64,000 nucleotides of DNA from JAJDXW01 sp965214795 (GTDB lineage Bacteria; Pseudomonadota; Gammaproteobacteria; HK1), in assembly GCA_965214795.1 (NCBI GenBank), contig OZ243976.1, positions 1,736,001-1,800,000 of the forward strand, read 5' to 3'. The position numbers and the translations under genes were made by a program. The notes under the pieces were generated by a model. That model searched no databases and had not been told where the DNA came from. It saw only the letters and a list, made by a program, of their open reading frames with translations. This document shows positions 25,758 through 35,933 of this stretch, piece by piece; position 1 is the stretch's first letter; each line of letters opens with the position of its first letter.

Positions 25758-26975
25758 TCAGATGATGCCGCGGTCGCGGAGGTCTTGGAGCGCCCCGCCC
25801 CCGAGGCCGAGGCGCTCGCCCAGCACCTCGTCGGTGTGCTGGCCGAGGGTGGGGGGCGCCTGCCGGTAGGTGACGGGTGTCCGCGAGAGCTTGATGGGGC
25901 TCGCGATGAGGCGGGCCGCCCGCCCCCCGGTCGCGGGGTGGTCCATCTCGATCACCATCTCGCGCGCCTTCACCTGCGGGTCCGCGAACACCTCCTCGAG
26001 GGTGTTGATCGAGCCGTGGCCGACCCCGGCCGCCTCCAGCCGTTCGAGCCACCACGCGACCGGCCGGGTCCGGGTGACCCCGTTCAGGGTGTCGGTCACC
26101 GCGTCGCGGTTGCGCACCCGCGCCACCGCGGTCGCGAACCGCTCGTCCTCGAGCAGGTGCCGGCAGTCCGCCACCTCGCAGAACCGTTCGAAGGCCGGGT
26201 CGTTCGCGACCGAGAGCACGAAGTAGCCGTCCGCGGCCGGCATCACCTGGTAGGGCACGATGTTCGGGTGCTGGTTGCCGAGCCGGGGTGGGTTCTCGCC
26301 GGTTGCGAGGTAGTTCATGCCCTGGTTCGCGAGCCACGCGACGTGGGCGTCCAGCATCGAGATGTCGACGTGCTGGCCTTCGCCGGTCAGGTGCCGGTGG
26401 CGGACCGCGGCGAGGATCGCGACCGCCGCGTACATCCCGGACATGAGGTCCGCGATCGAGACCCCCACCTTCATCGGCTCTCCGTCCGGCTCCCCGGTGA
26501 TGCTCATCACCCCGCCCATCGCCTGGATGAGCGCGTCGTAGGCGGGCCGCGCCGCGTAGGGGCCGGTGTGCCCGAACCCGGTCACCGAGCAGTAGATGAG
26601 CCCGGGGAAATCGCCTTTGAGGTCGTCGTATCCGAGACCGTACTTCGCGAGGGTGCCCGTCTTGAAGTTCTCCGCGAGAATGTCGCTTCCCGCGATGAGG
26701 CGCCGTGCGATCGCCTGCCCCTCCGGGTGCCCGAGGTTGAGGGTGACGGAACGCTTGTTGCGGTTCGTCCCCGCGAAGTACGCGCTCTCCGAGCTGTCTT
26801 CGCCGTCCGCCCGAGGCAGGTAGGGCGGGGCGAAGTTGCGGGTGTCATCGCCCGCTCCCGGCCGCTCGACCTTGATGACCTCCGCCCCGAGGTCGCCCAG
26901 GATCTGGGTGCAGTGGGGTCCGGCGAGAATGCGGGTGAGGTCGAAGACGACGAGACCGTCGAGGGGGCCGTTCAT
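25758..26975 (-). CDS. CaiB/BaiF-type (family III) CoA transferase
   Basis: This 405-residue enzyme moves CoA between carboxylic acids. It starts MNGPLDGLVVFDLTRILAGP and shows the family pattern GDLGAEVIKVERP, the NRNKRSVTLNL stretch and the putative catalytic Asp in VSIADLMSGMYA. ATG 26975 matches the family start; the open frame extends upstream without similarity. It stands alone between the decayed NYN gene and an IS remnant. The substrate acid cannot be told. A second family III CoA transferase lies at 37816-39012. Confidence 0.92.
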   Translation of the reverse strand: MNGPLDGLVVFDLTRILAGPHCTQILGDLGAEVIKVERPGAGDDTRNFAPPYLPRADGEDSSESAYFAGTNRNKRSVTLNLGHPEGQAIARRLIAGSDILAENFKTGTLAKYGLGYDDLKGDFPGLIYCSVTGFGHTGPYAARPAYDALIQAMGGVMSITGEPDGEPMKVGVSIADLMSGMYAAVAILAAVRHRHLTGEGQHVDISMLDAHVAWLANQGMNYLATGENPPRLGNQHPNIVPYQVMPAADGYFVLSVANDPAFERFCEVADCRHLLEDERFATAVARVRNRDAVTDTLNGVTRTRPVAWWLERLEAAGVGHGSINTLEEVFADPQVKAREMVIEMDHPATGGRAARLIASPIKLSRTPVTYRQAPPTLGQHTDEVLGERLGLGGGALQDLRDRGII

Positions 26976-27091
26976 CACGTGGCTTCCTGATTGCACGAGG
27001 GAGGGGCCGAGCCGCCGCTGCCGGGCGGGCGGGGCCGGGGGGCGGGCGGAAGCGCGGAAGGTTAGCAGACGGATTCCGCCGGTACGGAGCG

Positions 27092-27333
27092 AAGCCTTGT
27101 CCAATGACACATGAGCCTGAAGGGGGGCGCGTGATCCAACGTGAGGTGAGCGAAGACGGGGTGTGAAGCGGGGCATCATCAAGAGAGGATCGTGATGCTC
27201 GGACCCACCGCGTGCGGACTCTCGACCAAGTCCGCTCGTTCCTCGACGGCGCCGAGCCGGTCGAGGTCCGACCCCTGGACCGCGGGGCGCGCTACGAGTT
27301 CGTTGCCCGGGCCCTTCGCCGGTTCCGGTCCGG
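27092..27333 (+). mobile_element. Truncated end of an integrase-type insertion element
   Basis: About 240 bp match the region from 47911: it begins AGCCTTGTCCAATGACACAT and runs through GCGGACTCTCGACCAAGTCC to TTCGCCGGTTCCGGT. It covers the element end and the first 45 or so codons of the transposase, with frame damage. The remaining gap to 27548 shows only low-complexity GGCCNCCGTGGCC-like runs and no gene. Confidence 0.75.
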
Positions 27334-27548
27334 ATTGGAAAGGACTGGCGAGGCGGCGCTCCGGTCGGAATGAAGGGCAGGTGGGGCCGTACCCGGCCTG
27401 CGGCGACCGTGGCCTCCGTGGCCCCCGTGGCCCCCGCGGCCATGGTCACGACCGCGAGGATCCGGAGGGTGACCGTCCTTCCATGCCGGCGATGCCGACA
27501 CCGGGGCCTGTAGCACCGGGGTTGCCGGTGTCCCGGTGAGCGCTCCGC

Positions 27549-28337
<789 letters not shown>

Positions 28338-28354
28338 TGCTCGGAGGTTCCGGG

Positions 28355-29107
28355 CTAAAGGCCCCAGGACTCCCCGCCGAGCTCGCCCGCGAGGGCGGTC
28401 GCGGCCCTGAAGTCGAGGGTCCCCTCGTAGAGCGCGCGCCCCACGATCGCGCCCGCGATGCCGGCCTCGGCCGCCCCGCAGAGCGCCCGGATGTCGTCGA
28501 GGTCCCGGACCCCGCCCGACGCGAACACGGGCACGTTGACGTCGCGGGCGAGGCGCCCGGTCGCCTCCACGTTCACACCCTCGAGCATCCCGTCGCGCCC
28601 GATGTCGGTATGGATGATGGCCTCCACCCCGCAGTCCTCGACGCGCCGCGCGAGATCGTCGACGCGGAAGCGGGTGAGCTTCGACCAGCCGTCCACCGCA
28701 ATCCGTCCGTCGCGGGCGTCGAGGCCGACGATGATGTGCCCCGGGAACGCGACGCAGGCATCGGCGACGAAGCCGGGCGTGGTCACCGCCCTGGTCCCGA
28801 GGATCACGTAGCGAGCGCCGGTGGCGAGATAGCCTTCGATGGTGTCGTCGTCGCGGATCCCGCCCCCGACCTGCACGTCGATGTCCGGGAACCCGGCGAC
28901 GAGGGCGCGGATGACCTCCGCGTTGCGGGGCGCCCCCTCGACCGCCCCGTCGAGGTCCACGAGGTGCAGGCGCCGCGCCCCCGCGTCCGCCCACCGGCGG
29001 GCCGCATCCCGGGGGTCGTCGTCGAACACGGTCACCTCGTCCATCCGGCCCTGACGGAGCCGCACGCACTTGCCGTCCTTGATGTCGATCGACGGAATCA
29101 GGAGCAT
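28355..29107 (-). CDS. hisA: Phosphoribosylformimino-AICAR isomerase HisA
   Basis: This 250-residue barrel enzyme catalyses the Amadori isomerisation before HisF in histidine synthesis. It starts MLLIPSIDIKDGKCVRLRQG with the catalytic Asp in SIDIKDG and shows the second Asp in IIHTDIGRDGML and the phosphate loops QVGGGIRD and FASGGVRD. Its ATG shares one base with the polA stop (TGATG), so it is translationally coupled to polA, an unusual upstream neighbour for a his gene. Confidence 0.95.
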   Translation of the reverse strand: MLLIPSIDIKDGKCVRLRQGRMDEVTVFDDDPRDAARRWADAGARRLHLVDLDGAVEGAPRNAEVIRALVAGFPDIDVQVGGGIRDDDTIEGYLATGARYVILGTRAVTTPGFVADACVAFPGHIIVGLDARDGRIAVDGWSKLTRFRVDDLARRVEDCGVEAIIHTDIGRDGMLEGVNVEATGRLARDVNVPVFASGGVRDLDDIRALCGAAEAGIAGAIVGRALYEGTLDFRAATALAGELGGESWGL

Positions 29108-31887
29108 CAGTGTGCCTCGTCCCAGTTCTTGCCGCTGCCGGCCTCGACCTCGAGGGGAACCCGGAGGCGGCCGGTCCCCATCCGGTCCGCGAGCTCGTCG
29201 GCGGCCCGGGCCATCCGTTCCGAGATGGCGCCGGCCGTCTCCGCCACCGCCGCCTCCGCGACCTCGAACACGAGCTCGTCGTGTACCTGCATGATCATCC
29301 GCACCTCGTCCTCGCGACCCGCCGTCCATTCGTGGAGCGACACCATGGCCCGCTTGATGACGTCGGCGGCGGTCCCCTGCATCGGAGCGTTGATCGCGGT
29401 CCGCTCCGCGTACTGCCGACGGGCGGCGTTCCGCGACTTGATCTCGGGCAGGTACAGCCGCCGGCCGAACACGGTCTCGACGTAGCCCCGGTCGCGGGCG
29501 CGTTCGCGGGTCTCCTCCATGTACGCCCGCACCCCCGGATAGCGCTCGAAGTACCGGGCGATGTAATCCTGCGCCTCCCCGCGCTCGATCCCGAGCTGGC
29601 GCGCGAGGCCGAACGCGGACATCCCGTAGATGAGGCCGAAGTTGACCGCCTTGGCGCGCCGGCGCATCTCGCCGTCGACGTGCGCCTCCTCGATGCCTCC
29701 GACCTCCGCCGCGGTCGCCCGGTGGATGTCGCGCCCCGCCGCGAACGCCGCCACCAGCCCTTCGTCGCCCGACAGGTGGGCCATGATGCGAAGCTCGATC
29801 TGGGAATAGTCCGCAGCGAGGAGGCGGAACCCGGGGGCGGGGACGAACGCCTGGCGGATGCGCCGCCCCTCGGCGGTGCGAACGGGGATGTTCTGGAGGT
29901 TCGGCGTCGACGACGAGAGCCGGCCGGTGGAGGCGACCGCCTGGTGGTAGCTGGTGTGCACCCGGCCGGTCACGGGATTCACGCTCTCCCGGAGGGCCAC
30001 CGCATAGGTGGAGCGGAGCTTGGAGAGGGCGCGGTGGTCGAGGATGAGGCGGGGCAGGGCGTACTCGCGGGCGAGGTTCTGGAGCACCGAGTCCGCGGTG
30101 GACGGCTGGCCGGTCGGGGTCTTTGCCCGGACGGGCAGCCCGAGCCGGTCCTCGTTGAACAGGATCGCCTGAATCTGCTTCGGCGACTGGAGATTGAAGG
30201 GCCCCCCGGCCTCTTCGTGGGCTTCGCGCTCGAGCGCGTCCATGCGCTTCGCGAGCTCCTCGCTGAGCGCCCGGAGCCGCTCCGCGTCGACCCGCACCCC
30301 GCGCCGCTCCATCGCGGAGAGGACCGGCACGAGCGGAATCTCGATCTCCTGATACACCCGCTCGAGCCCCGCCCGTTCGGCGAGCCGGGGGGTGAAGAAG
30401 GCGTGCAGGCGCAGGGTCACGTCCGCATCCTCGGCGGCGTAGGGCCCCGCCTCGTCGAGCGGGACCTGATCGAAGGTGATCTGCTTCGCCCCCTTGCCCG
30501 CCACCTCCTCGTACTTGCGGGTCCGGACCCCGAGGTACCGGGTCGCGAGGGAGTCCATGTCGTGACGGGTCGCGGTGCTGTTCAGCACGTAGGACTGGAG
30601 CATGGTGTCGTGCGCCGCCCCGGCCATCGCGATGTCGTGGTTCGCGAGCACGCTCATGTCGTACTTGAGGTTGTGGCCGATCTTCGGCCGATCCGGGTCC
30701 TGCAGGAACGGGCGGAGCGCGCCGAGCACCCGCTCCTCGTCGAGCTGGTCCGGAGCGCCGGGATAGGTGTGCGCGAACGGAACGTAGGCCCCTTCGCCGG
30801 GAGCGACCGCGAGAGCGACCCCCACCACCCGTGCGTCCACGTAGTCGAGGCTGGTGGTCTCGGTGTCGAAGGCGAAGGCTTCGGCGGCCGCGATCCGGTC
30901 CATCCACCGGTCGAATGCCTTCCCGGTCAGCACCGTCTCGTACGATGCCCCGCCGGCCGGCTCGGTCGGCGTGCCGCCCTCCGGCTCGGCGGCGTCCCCC
31001 TCCGCTTCCCTCGCGTTCAGGAGTTCGCGGAGCAGCGATCGGAACTGGAGCCGACGGTAGAGCGTCTCGAGCGCGCTCCGGTCCGGGGTATCGGGGCGGA
31101 GCTCCTCGGGGCGCTCCCCGATCTCCACGTCGCGGCGGATCGTCACGAGCCGCCGCGAGAGGTCCATCTGGCTTTCCGCCCCCCCGTTCGGCGAGACGAA
31201 CGCGCGCAGGTGCTCCCCGACCTTTCCTCCGATCCCGTCCGCGTTGGCGCGGACCCCGTCGAGCGAGCCGTAGGCGGCCAGCCACTTGACGGCCGTCTTC
31301 GGCCCGACCTTGGGCACCCCCGGCACGTTGTCCACCGCGTCCCCGACGAGGGTGAGGTAGTCCACGATGCGCGCAGGGGGCACCCCGAACCTCGCTTCGA
31401 CGCCGTCCTCGTCCAGGACCGAGTCGTCCATGGTGTTGACGAGGATCACCCGCTCGTCCACGAGCTGGGCCATGTCCTTGTCGTTGGTGGAGATGATTAC
31501 CCGGCACCCGCTCTCCCGGGCCCGCTCGGCGAGGGTCCCGATGACGTCGTCCGCCTCCACCTCGGGAACACAGAGGAGGGGGAGACCCAGGCTGCGGATG
31601 ATCCGGTGGAGCGGCTCGATCTGCGCGCGCAGCTCGTCCGGCATCGGCGGCCGGTTCGCCTTGTACTCGGGATACCACTCGTCCCGGAACGTCTTGCCGG
31701 GCGCATCGAAGACGACCGCGAAGTACTCGCTCGGGTAGTCGGACCGAAGCCGGCGGAGCATGTTGACGACCCCGAGGACGGCCCCGGTCGGCTCCCCGTC
31801 GGAGTTGGTGAAGGACGGCATCGCGTGGAAGGCCCGGAAGAGATACGACGAGCCGTCCACGAGCACGATAGTGGGTGATTCCGCCAT
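29107..31887 (-). CDS. polA: DNA polymerase I
   Basis: This 926-residue protein has all three domains: the 5'-3' exonuclease (IVLVDGSSYLFRAFHAMP; VPEVEADDVIGTLA), the 3'-5' exonuclease (FAFDTETTSLDY) and the family A polymerase. The polymerase motifs are A (LLAADYSQIELRIMAHLSGD), B (RRAKAVNFGLIYGMSAFGL) and C (MIMQVHDELVFEV). It works in Okazaki fragment processing and excision repair. ATG 31887 gives the standard start. It is the first gene of a leftward unit with hisA and hisF; the divergent gene to the right is separated by 280 bp. Confidence 0.97.
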   Translation of the reverse strand: MAESPTIVLVDGSSYLFRAFHAMPSFTNSDGEPTGAVLGVVNMLRRLRSDYPSEYFAVVFDAPGKTFRDEWYPEYKANRPPMPDELRAQIEPLHRIIRSLGLPLLCVPEVEADDVIGTLAERARESGCRVIISTNDKDMAQLVDERVILVNTMDDSVLDEDGVEARFGVPPARIVDYLTLVGDAVDNVPGVPKVGPKTAVKWLAAYGSLDGVRANADGIGGKVGEHLRAFVSPNGGAESQMDLSRRLVTIRRDVEIGERPEELRPDTPDRSALETLYRRLQFRSLLRELLNAREAEGDAAEPEGGTPTEPAGGASYETVLTGKAFDRWMDRIAAAEAFAFDTETTSLDYVDARVVGVALAVAPGEGAYVPFAHTYPGAPDQLDEERVLGALRPFLQDPDRPKIGHNLKYDMSVLANHDIAMAGAAHDTMLQSYVLNSTATRHDMDSLATRYLGVRTRKYEEVAGKGAKQITFDQVPLDEAGPYAAEDADVTLRLHAFFTPRLAERAGLERVYQEIEIPLVPVLSAMERRGVRVDAERLRALSEELAKRMDALEREAHEEAGGPFNLQSPKQIQAILFNEDRLGLPVRAKTPTGQPSTADSVLQNLAREYALPRLILDHRALSKLRSTYAVALRESVNPVTGRVHTSYHQAVASTGRLSSSTPNLQNIPVRTAEGRRIRQAFVPAPGFRLLAADYSQIELRIMAHLSGDEGLVAAFAAGRDIHRATAAEVGGIEEAHVDGEMRRRAKAVNFGLIYGMSAFGLARQLGIERGEAQDYIARYFERYPGVRAYMEETRERARDRGYVETVFGRRLYLPEIKSRNAARRQYAERTAINAPMQGTAADVIKRAMVSLHEWTAGREDEVRMIMQVHDELVFEVAEAAVAETAGAISERMARAADELADRMGTGRLRVPLEVEAGSGKNWDEAH

Positions 31888-32167
31888 GGGTCATGCGCAC
31901 CGCAAAGCGAGGCGATGATAGCTCGAATTCCCGCGCCCCGCTCCAGGAGCTCCGCCAGCCGTTCGCAGCGCGGGGTGGGTGGGGCGAAATCGCCGTCGCG
32001 GTCGCTCTCGTTCATCTCATTTCAGGGGGATTTACGCCGGGAGTGATTCTGCTATTGTCGGGCCCGTCATGGACCGGCATTCGACGCGGCGGCGGGGGCG
32101 GTCGCATGCTTCCGGATGCGTCGAAAAATCCCATTGGATCAATCCCTTCGACGTGACGGGGAGTGCC

Positions 32168-33472
32168 ATGACCCACCAGCCGCAAAGCGTCGACCAGTCC
32201 GACCGGATCGTCCCGATCAACCTTCGCCAGAGCGGCCGTACGCCGACCGAGCTGCTCATCTCGACCCGGGTGCGCAAATCCCCCTACTGGCACCTGTCCC
32301 ACGAGGCGGGATGCTGGCGGGCCACGGTCTACAACCGCATATACCACCCCCGCGGATACGTACGCCCGGAGGACGGCGGCGCGCGGGTGGAGTACGAGGC
32401 GCTGACGAAACACGTCACCATGTGGAACGTCGCCGTCGAACGCCAGATCCGGGTGAAAGGGCCGGAGGCGGAGCGGTTCACCGACTTCGTCATCACCCGC
32501 GACGCCACCCGCATCGAGCCGATGCGCGCGAAGTACGTCATCCTGTGCAACGAGCGGGGCGGGATCCTGAACGATCCCGTGCTCCTCCGGCTCTCCGAGG
32601 ACGAGTTCTGGTTCTCGCTCGCCGACTCCGACCTCCTGTTCTGGCTCCAGGGCGTCAATGTCGGCATGAGGATGGAGGTCGAGATCGACGAGATCGACGT
32701 GTGCCCGGTGCAGATCCAGGGGCCGAAGTCGCTCGATCTGATGGCCGATCTGGTCGGCGAGAGCATCCGGGACGTTCCGTACTACGGTCTCATGGAGGCC
32801 GGGATCGCGGGCTGCCGGGTGGTGATCTCCCAGTCCGGCTTCTCGGGGGAGAAGGGCTACGAGATCTACCTCCGGGACGCCACCCTGCACGCCGAGAAGC
32901 TCTGGCACGCGGTGCTCGAAGCGGGCAGGGCGCACCGGCTCATGGTCATCGCCCCCGGCCACCAGCGCCGCATCCAGGCCGGGATCATGTCCTGGGGCCA
33001 GGACATCGACCACGAGACGGTGCCCTTCCAGTGCAATCTCGCCTATCAGATCCCGCGCAGGAAGCCGGGCGACTACATCGGACGGGCGGCCCTCGAGCGC
33101 ATGCGCGAGGCGCTCGAGGCGGGACGCTCCCCGTTCGCGATGGTCATGGTGGGGATGACGATGGGCGGCAAGCCGATCGACGACTATGCGCCCGACTTCT
33201 GGCTCGTGTCGGATGCGGACGCGGGCGACCCCATCGGGTACCTCACCTCGCCGTGGCATGCCCCGGAGCTCGGCACGAACATCGCGATGGGGTACGTGCC
33301 GGTCGGCAAGTCCGCCGTCGGCACCGAGCTCGCGGTGTGGCTGCCCGACGAGTACGCGAGCGAGCCCGGAAAGCCGGACCGCGCCACGGTATGCGAGGTG
33401 CCGTTCCGCCCGTCGGTCAATCCGAGCGCCCGCGAGCGCGTCCGTGCCAAGGGCGAGGACGCGGCGGCGTAG
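32168..33472 (+). CDS. DmdA-like aminomethyltransferase-family protein
   Basis: This 434-residue protein belongs to the GcvT superfamily, which moves one-carbon units to tetrahydrofolate. The order KHVTMWNVAVERQIRVKG, IQGPKSLDLMADL and SGFSGEKGYEIYL is close to dimethylsulfoniopropionate demethylase (DmdA) and related demethylases. ATG 32168 gives the most sensible start. It begins a long rightward gene string, and the next gene follows after 4 bp. Whether the substrate is DMSP, another methylated sulfur or nitrogen compound, or something else cannot be decided from sequence. Confidence 0.8.
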   Translation: MTHQPQSVDQSDRIVPINLRQSGRTPTELLISTRVRKSPYWHLSHEAGCWRATVYNRIYHPRGYVRPEDGGARVEYEALTKHVTMWNVAVERQIRVKGPEAERFTDFVITRDATRIEPMRAKYVILCNERGGILNDPVLLRLSEDEFWFSLADSDLLFWLQGVNVGMRMEVEIDEIDVCPVQIQGPKSLDLMADLVGESIRDVPYYGLMEAGIAGCRVVISQSGFSGEKGYEIYLRDATLHAEKLWHAVLEAGRAHRLMVIAPGHQRRIQAGIMSWGQDIDHETVPFQCNLAYQIPRRKPGDYIGRAALERMREALEAGRSPFAMVMVGMTMGGKPIDDYAPDFWLVSDADAGDPIGYLTSPWHAPELGTNIAMGYVPVGKSAVGTELAVWLPDEYASEPGKPDRATVCEVPFRPSVNPSARERVRAKGEDAAA

Positions 33473-33476
33473 CGCG

Positions 33477-34313
33477 GTGGCGGACAGGCTCGTCGACGGC
33501 GAGCCTCCGCTCGATCGGGGGCGCGTCTTGCGCGGCGAGCTGCTGGTCTTTCGCAGGCTTCCCGCGATGCGCGGGCTCGTCGCGCGAGCGCGCGCGATGG
33601 CCGAGGCCGCCTTCGCCCCCTGCCCTCCGCCCCTCGCCCAGGAGGCGCTCGGGGCGGAGGACTTCCTCGCTCGGGCGGCCGCGCTCCGCCGCTCGTTCCT
33701 GCACGACGGGGAAGCCCGCTCCGCCTTCCGGGCGGTGATCGAGTCGCTCGGGCTCGACCCGGACGCGACCTACGCCGACCGGCTGATCCTCCGCCTGCAG
33801 CCGAGCGGCGCCGCCGGTTCGGGGCGCCGGGTGCGCGACCTTCCCCCCCACCGCGACACCTGGGGGTCGAACCTGATGGCCCAGATCAATTTCTGGGGTC
33901 CGGTGTTTCCGCTCGATCCGGGGGCCACCATGGTGATCTGGCCGACCCTCTTCGACCGCCCGGTGCCGAACACGAGTGCGGACTGGGACCTCGAGCGCCT
34001 CCGGGAGGCGCCGAGCCGCTATCCGCTCTTGCCGGTGCTCCGCGGCGCGGTCGGCGAGAAGGCGGTGGAGGTCCCGGTGCTCATCGCCCCGGGCGATCTG
34101 CTCTGCTTCTCCGGCGCCCACCTGCACGCGAGCCGGCCCAATCGCACCGGAAGGGTGCGGGTGAGCATCGACTCGCGCACCGTGGACCTCGCCGACCTCC
34201 GGGCGGGGCGGGGGGCGGCGAACGTGGACGGGCACGCCCCGCACGTCGGACGCGACTGGTTCCACCGGGTGTCGGATGGTGCCCGACTCGCCGAGACATG
34301 CACGAAGCCCTGA
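33477..34313 (+). CDS. Fe(II)/2-oxoglutarate-dioxygenase-like protein
   Basis: This 278-residue protein starts at GTG 33477, 4 bp after the DmdA-like gene. It has the facial-triad pattern HxD in LPPHRDTWGSN, a distal His in FSGAHLHASRPN and a following Arg in RVRVSIDSRT, all in a double-stranded beta-helix setting (PVLIAPGDLLCFSG). This fits a non-haem iron oxygenase of the phytanoyl-CoA dioxygenase type. Tight linkage to a demethylase suggests it acts on the same or a related methylated compound (inference). No closer family name is offered. Confidence 0.7.
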   Translation: MADRLVDGEPPLDRGRVLRGELLVFRRLPAMRGLVARARAMAEAAFAPCPPPLAQEALGAEDFLARAAALRRSFLHDGEARSAFRAVIESLGLDPDATYADRLILRLQPSGAAGSGRRVRDLPPHRDTWGSNLMAQINFWGPVFPLDPGATMVIWPTLFDRPVPNTSADWDLERLREAPSRYPLLPVLRGAVGEKAVEVPVLIAPGDLLCFSGAHLHASRPNRTGRVRVSIDSRTVDLADLRAGRGAANVDGHAPHVGRDWFHRVSDGARLAETCTKP

Positions 34314-34681
34314 TCACAGCCGCCCTCATCGCGGCCGTGGTGTGGCTGTGGCGGGAGAACCTGCGAGCCCGCGAGGTCGCCACCCGGGCCGGGAGAAGGA
34401 TCTGCGCGGCGAGCGACGTGCAGTTCCTCGATCAGACGGTGGCTTTCGCGAGGATGAGCCTGGCCTGGAGCGCTCGGCCGCCTGTGGTGGCGGGCGCCGA
34501 TCCCCTCGCGACGAAAGGGGGTGAGCGCGCCAAGCCGGGCCGGAGCGCACGGGTGGCGCTCGTCCGGATCTACCGCTTCGACTACAGCACGGACGGAGCC
34601 GACCGGGCGGCGGGTCTCGTCGTCGTCCAGGGAGGGGCGGTCGTCCACGCCCAGCTCGCCGATCTCGGGACACTGCACTGA
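34298..34681 (+). CDS. DUF3301-like membrane-anchored protein
   Basis: This 127-residue protein has one N-terminal membrane helix (ALITAALIAAVVWLWREN), a conserved cysteine segment (AGRRICAASDVQFLDQTVAF) and the C-terminal pattern RIYRFDYSTDGADRAAGLVV. This matches DUF3301, a family typical of gammaproteobacteria and of unknown function. The start overlaps the end of the dioxygenase gene by 16 bp. An arginine-, lysine- and glycine-rich insertion in the middle (ATKGGERAKPGRSARV) makes it longer than usual. Confidence 0.75.
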   Translation: MHEALITAALIAAVVWLWRENLRAREVATRAGRRICAASDVQFLDQTVAFARMSLAWSARPPVVAGADPLATKGGERAKPGRSARVALVRIYRFDYSTDGADRAAGLVVVQGGAVVHAQLADLGTLH

Positions 34682-34740
34682 TCTCCCTGAGATCTCACTG
34701 ATCTCTCTGAATCTCCCTGACTCTCCCTGACTCTCCCGGG
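34679..34740. repeat. CTGA-CTCTCC simple tandem repeat
   Basis: Seven or so irregular copies of CTGANTCTCCC lie between the DUF3301-like gene and yqgE, starting in the DUF3301 stop codon. Slippage-type expansion is the simplest explanation. No regulatory role is evident, although the repeat places the yqgE ribosome-binding site further from the upstream gene. Confidence 0.6.
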
Positions 34741-34800
34741 CCGATTCCCCTCCCGGCCGCGGGCGGACTACTATAATCACCCGCAGTCCGAGGCATGCGC

Positions 34801-35367
34801 ATGAACCTGACCAACCACTTCCTCATCGCCATGCCGTCGCTCCAGGATCCGAACTTCGTGCGCACGGTGACGTACCTCTTCGCCCACGACGAGGACGGGG
34901 CGATGGGCCTCGTCATCAACCGGCCCGCCGGTTTCGATCTCGGGACGGTGCTGGAACAGACCGGGGTGGAAGCCGGCTCCGACGCGCAGAGCGACTCCGC
35001 CCGGCAGCTTCCGGTGATGGAAGGGGGGCCGGTCATGAAGGAGCGCGGCTTCGTCCTGCATCGCCCGGCCGGCGCGTGGGAGCACGCGCTGGCGGTCGAG
35101 GGCGAGGACATCGCGGTCGCCATGTCGCGCGACATCCTCGACGCGCTCGTCGCCGGCCGTGGTCCGCGGGACGTTCTCGTCGCGCTCGGCTACGCGGGAT
35201 GGGGGCCGGGGCAGCTCGAGAACGAGGTCCTGCAGAACGCGTGGCTGAGCGGTCCCGCCGATCTCGACATCGTGTTCGAGGCGCCGTTCGGAGACCGCTG
35301 GGAGCTGGCTGCGCGCGGGTTGGGGGTCGAGCTTCACCGCCTGTCCGGACAGTCGGGGCGCGCGTGA
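34801..35367 (+). CDS. yqgE: YqgE/AlgH family protein
   Basis: This protein of about 188 residues belongs to DUF179. It starts MNLTNHFLIAMPSLQDPNF (an in-frame ATG at 34795 is an alternative) and carries the conserved GAMGLVINRPAGFDLG, EGGPVMKERGFVLH and LGYAGWGPGQLENE. The molecular role is not established; in pseudomonads it was linked to alginate regulation. Its stop overlaps the ruvX GTG start by four bases, the classic gammaproteobacterial yqgE-ruvX pair. Confidence 0.92.
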   Translation: MNLTNHFLIAMPSLQDPNFVRTVTYLFAHDEDGAMGLVINRPAGFDLGTVLEQTGVEAGSDAQSDSARQLPVMEGGPVMKERGFVLHRPAGAWEHALAVEGEDIAVAMSRDILDALVAGRGPRDVLVALGYAGWGPGQLENEVLQNAWLSGPADLDIVFEAPFGDRWELAARGLGVELHRLSGQSGRA

Positions 35368-35933
35368 GCGCCAGCCGGACCTTCCTCGCGTTCGACTACG
35401 GCGAGCGCCGCATCGGGATCGCGGTCGGTCAGTCGGTCACCGGGACCGCGAGCCCGCTCTCGACCGTCCGGGTGCGTGACGGAGAGCCGGACTGGGTCTC
35501 CATCGACGGCATCGTGGCGGCCTGGAAGCCGGACGGGCTGGTCGTCGGGGAGCCGCTTCACATGGACGGCCGAACCCAGCCCATGACCCGGCGCGCGCGG
35601 CGGTTCCGGCACGCCCTGCGGAGCCGGTTCGGCCTTCCCGTGCACGCTGCCGACGAGCGTCTCACCACGGTGGAAGCGCGTGCGGAGCTTGCCGAGCGGG
35701 GAGCGTTCCGTGGTTCCGGAGCGCGGCGGCAGCATGAGGCCGACCATCCGGTCGCGGCCCGGATCATCCTCGAATCGTGGCTCGGCGAGCGGCCGCCGGA
35801 CGGAAGTTCTCAGAAGGCGGGCGGCGGCGCCTCCGCCGCCCCACCCACGGCTTCGGGTCCGGGTCCCGGTTCGGTCCCCGACCTGGGCTCCGACCCGGGC
35901 CCGGCGCGGACCTCCGCGGCGAAAGGTGGCTGA
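35364..35933 (+). CDS. ruvX: Holliday junction resolvase-like RuvX (YqgF)
   Basis: This 189-residue RNase H-fold protein shows the conserved LAFDYGERRIGIAVG, VVGEPLHMDGR and ADERLTTVEA. It is involved in rRNA processing and possibly in junction cleavage. About 50 residues of low-complexity Gly/Pro/Ser sequence (GPGPGSVPDLGSDPGPAR) follow the normal end, so the C-terminus is extended. GTG 35364 overlaps the yqgE stop, and the stop overlaps the pyrB start by eight bases; the extension may have arisen from read-through toward pyrB. Confidence 0.92.
   Translation: MSASRTFLAFDYGERRIGIAVGQSVTGTASPLSTVRVRDGEPDWVSIDGIVAAWKPDGLVVGEPLHMDGRTQPMTRRARRFRHALRSRFGLPVHAADERLTTVEARAELAERGAFRGSGARRQHEADHPVAARIILESWLGERPPDGSSQKAGGGASAAPPTASGPGPGSVPDLGSDPGPARTSAAKGG

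Noticed and set aside
29110..31878. 922-codon plus-strand frame opposite polA
   Set aside because: High-GC antisense shadow of polA with no family features; polA has all polymerase and exonuclease motifs.
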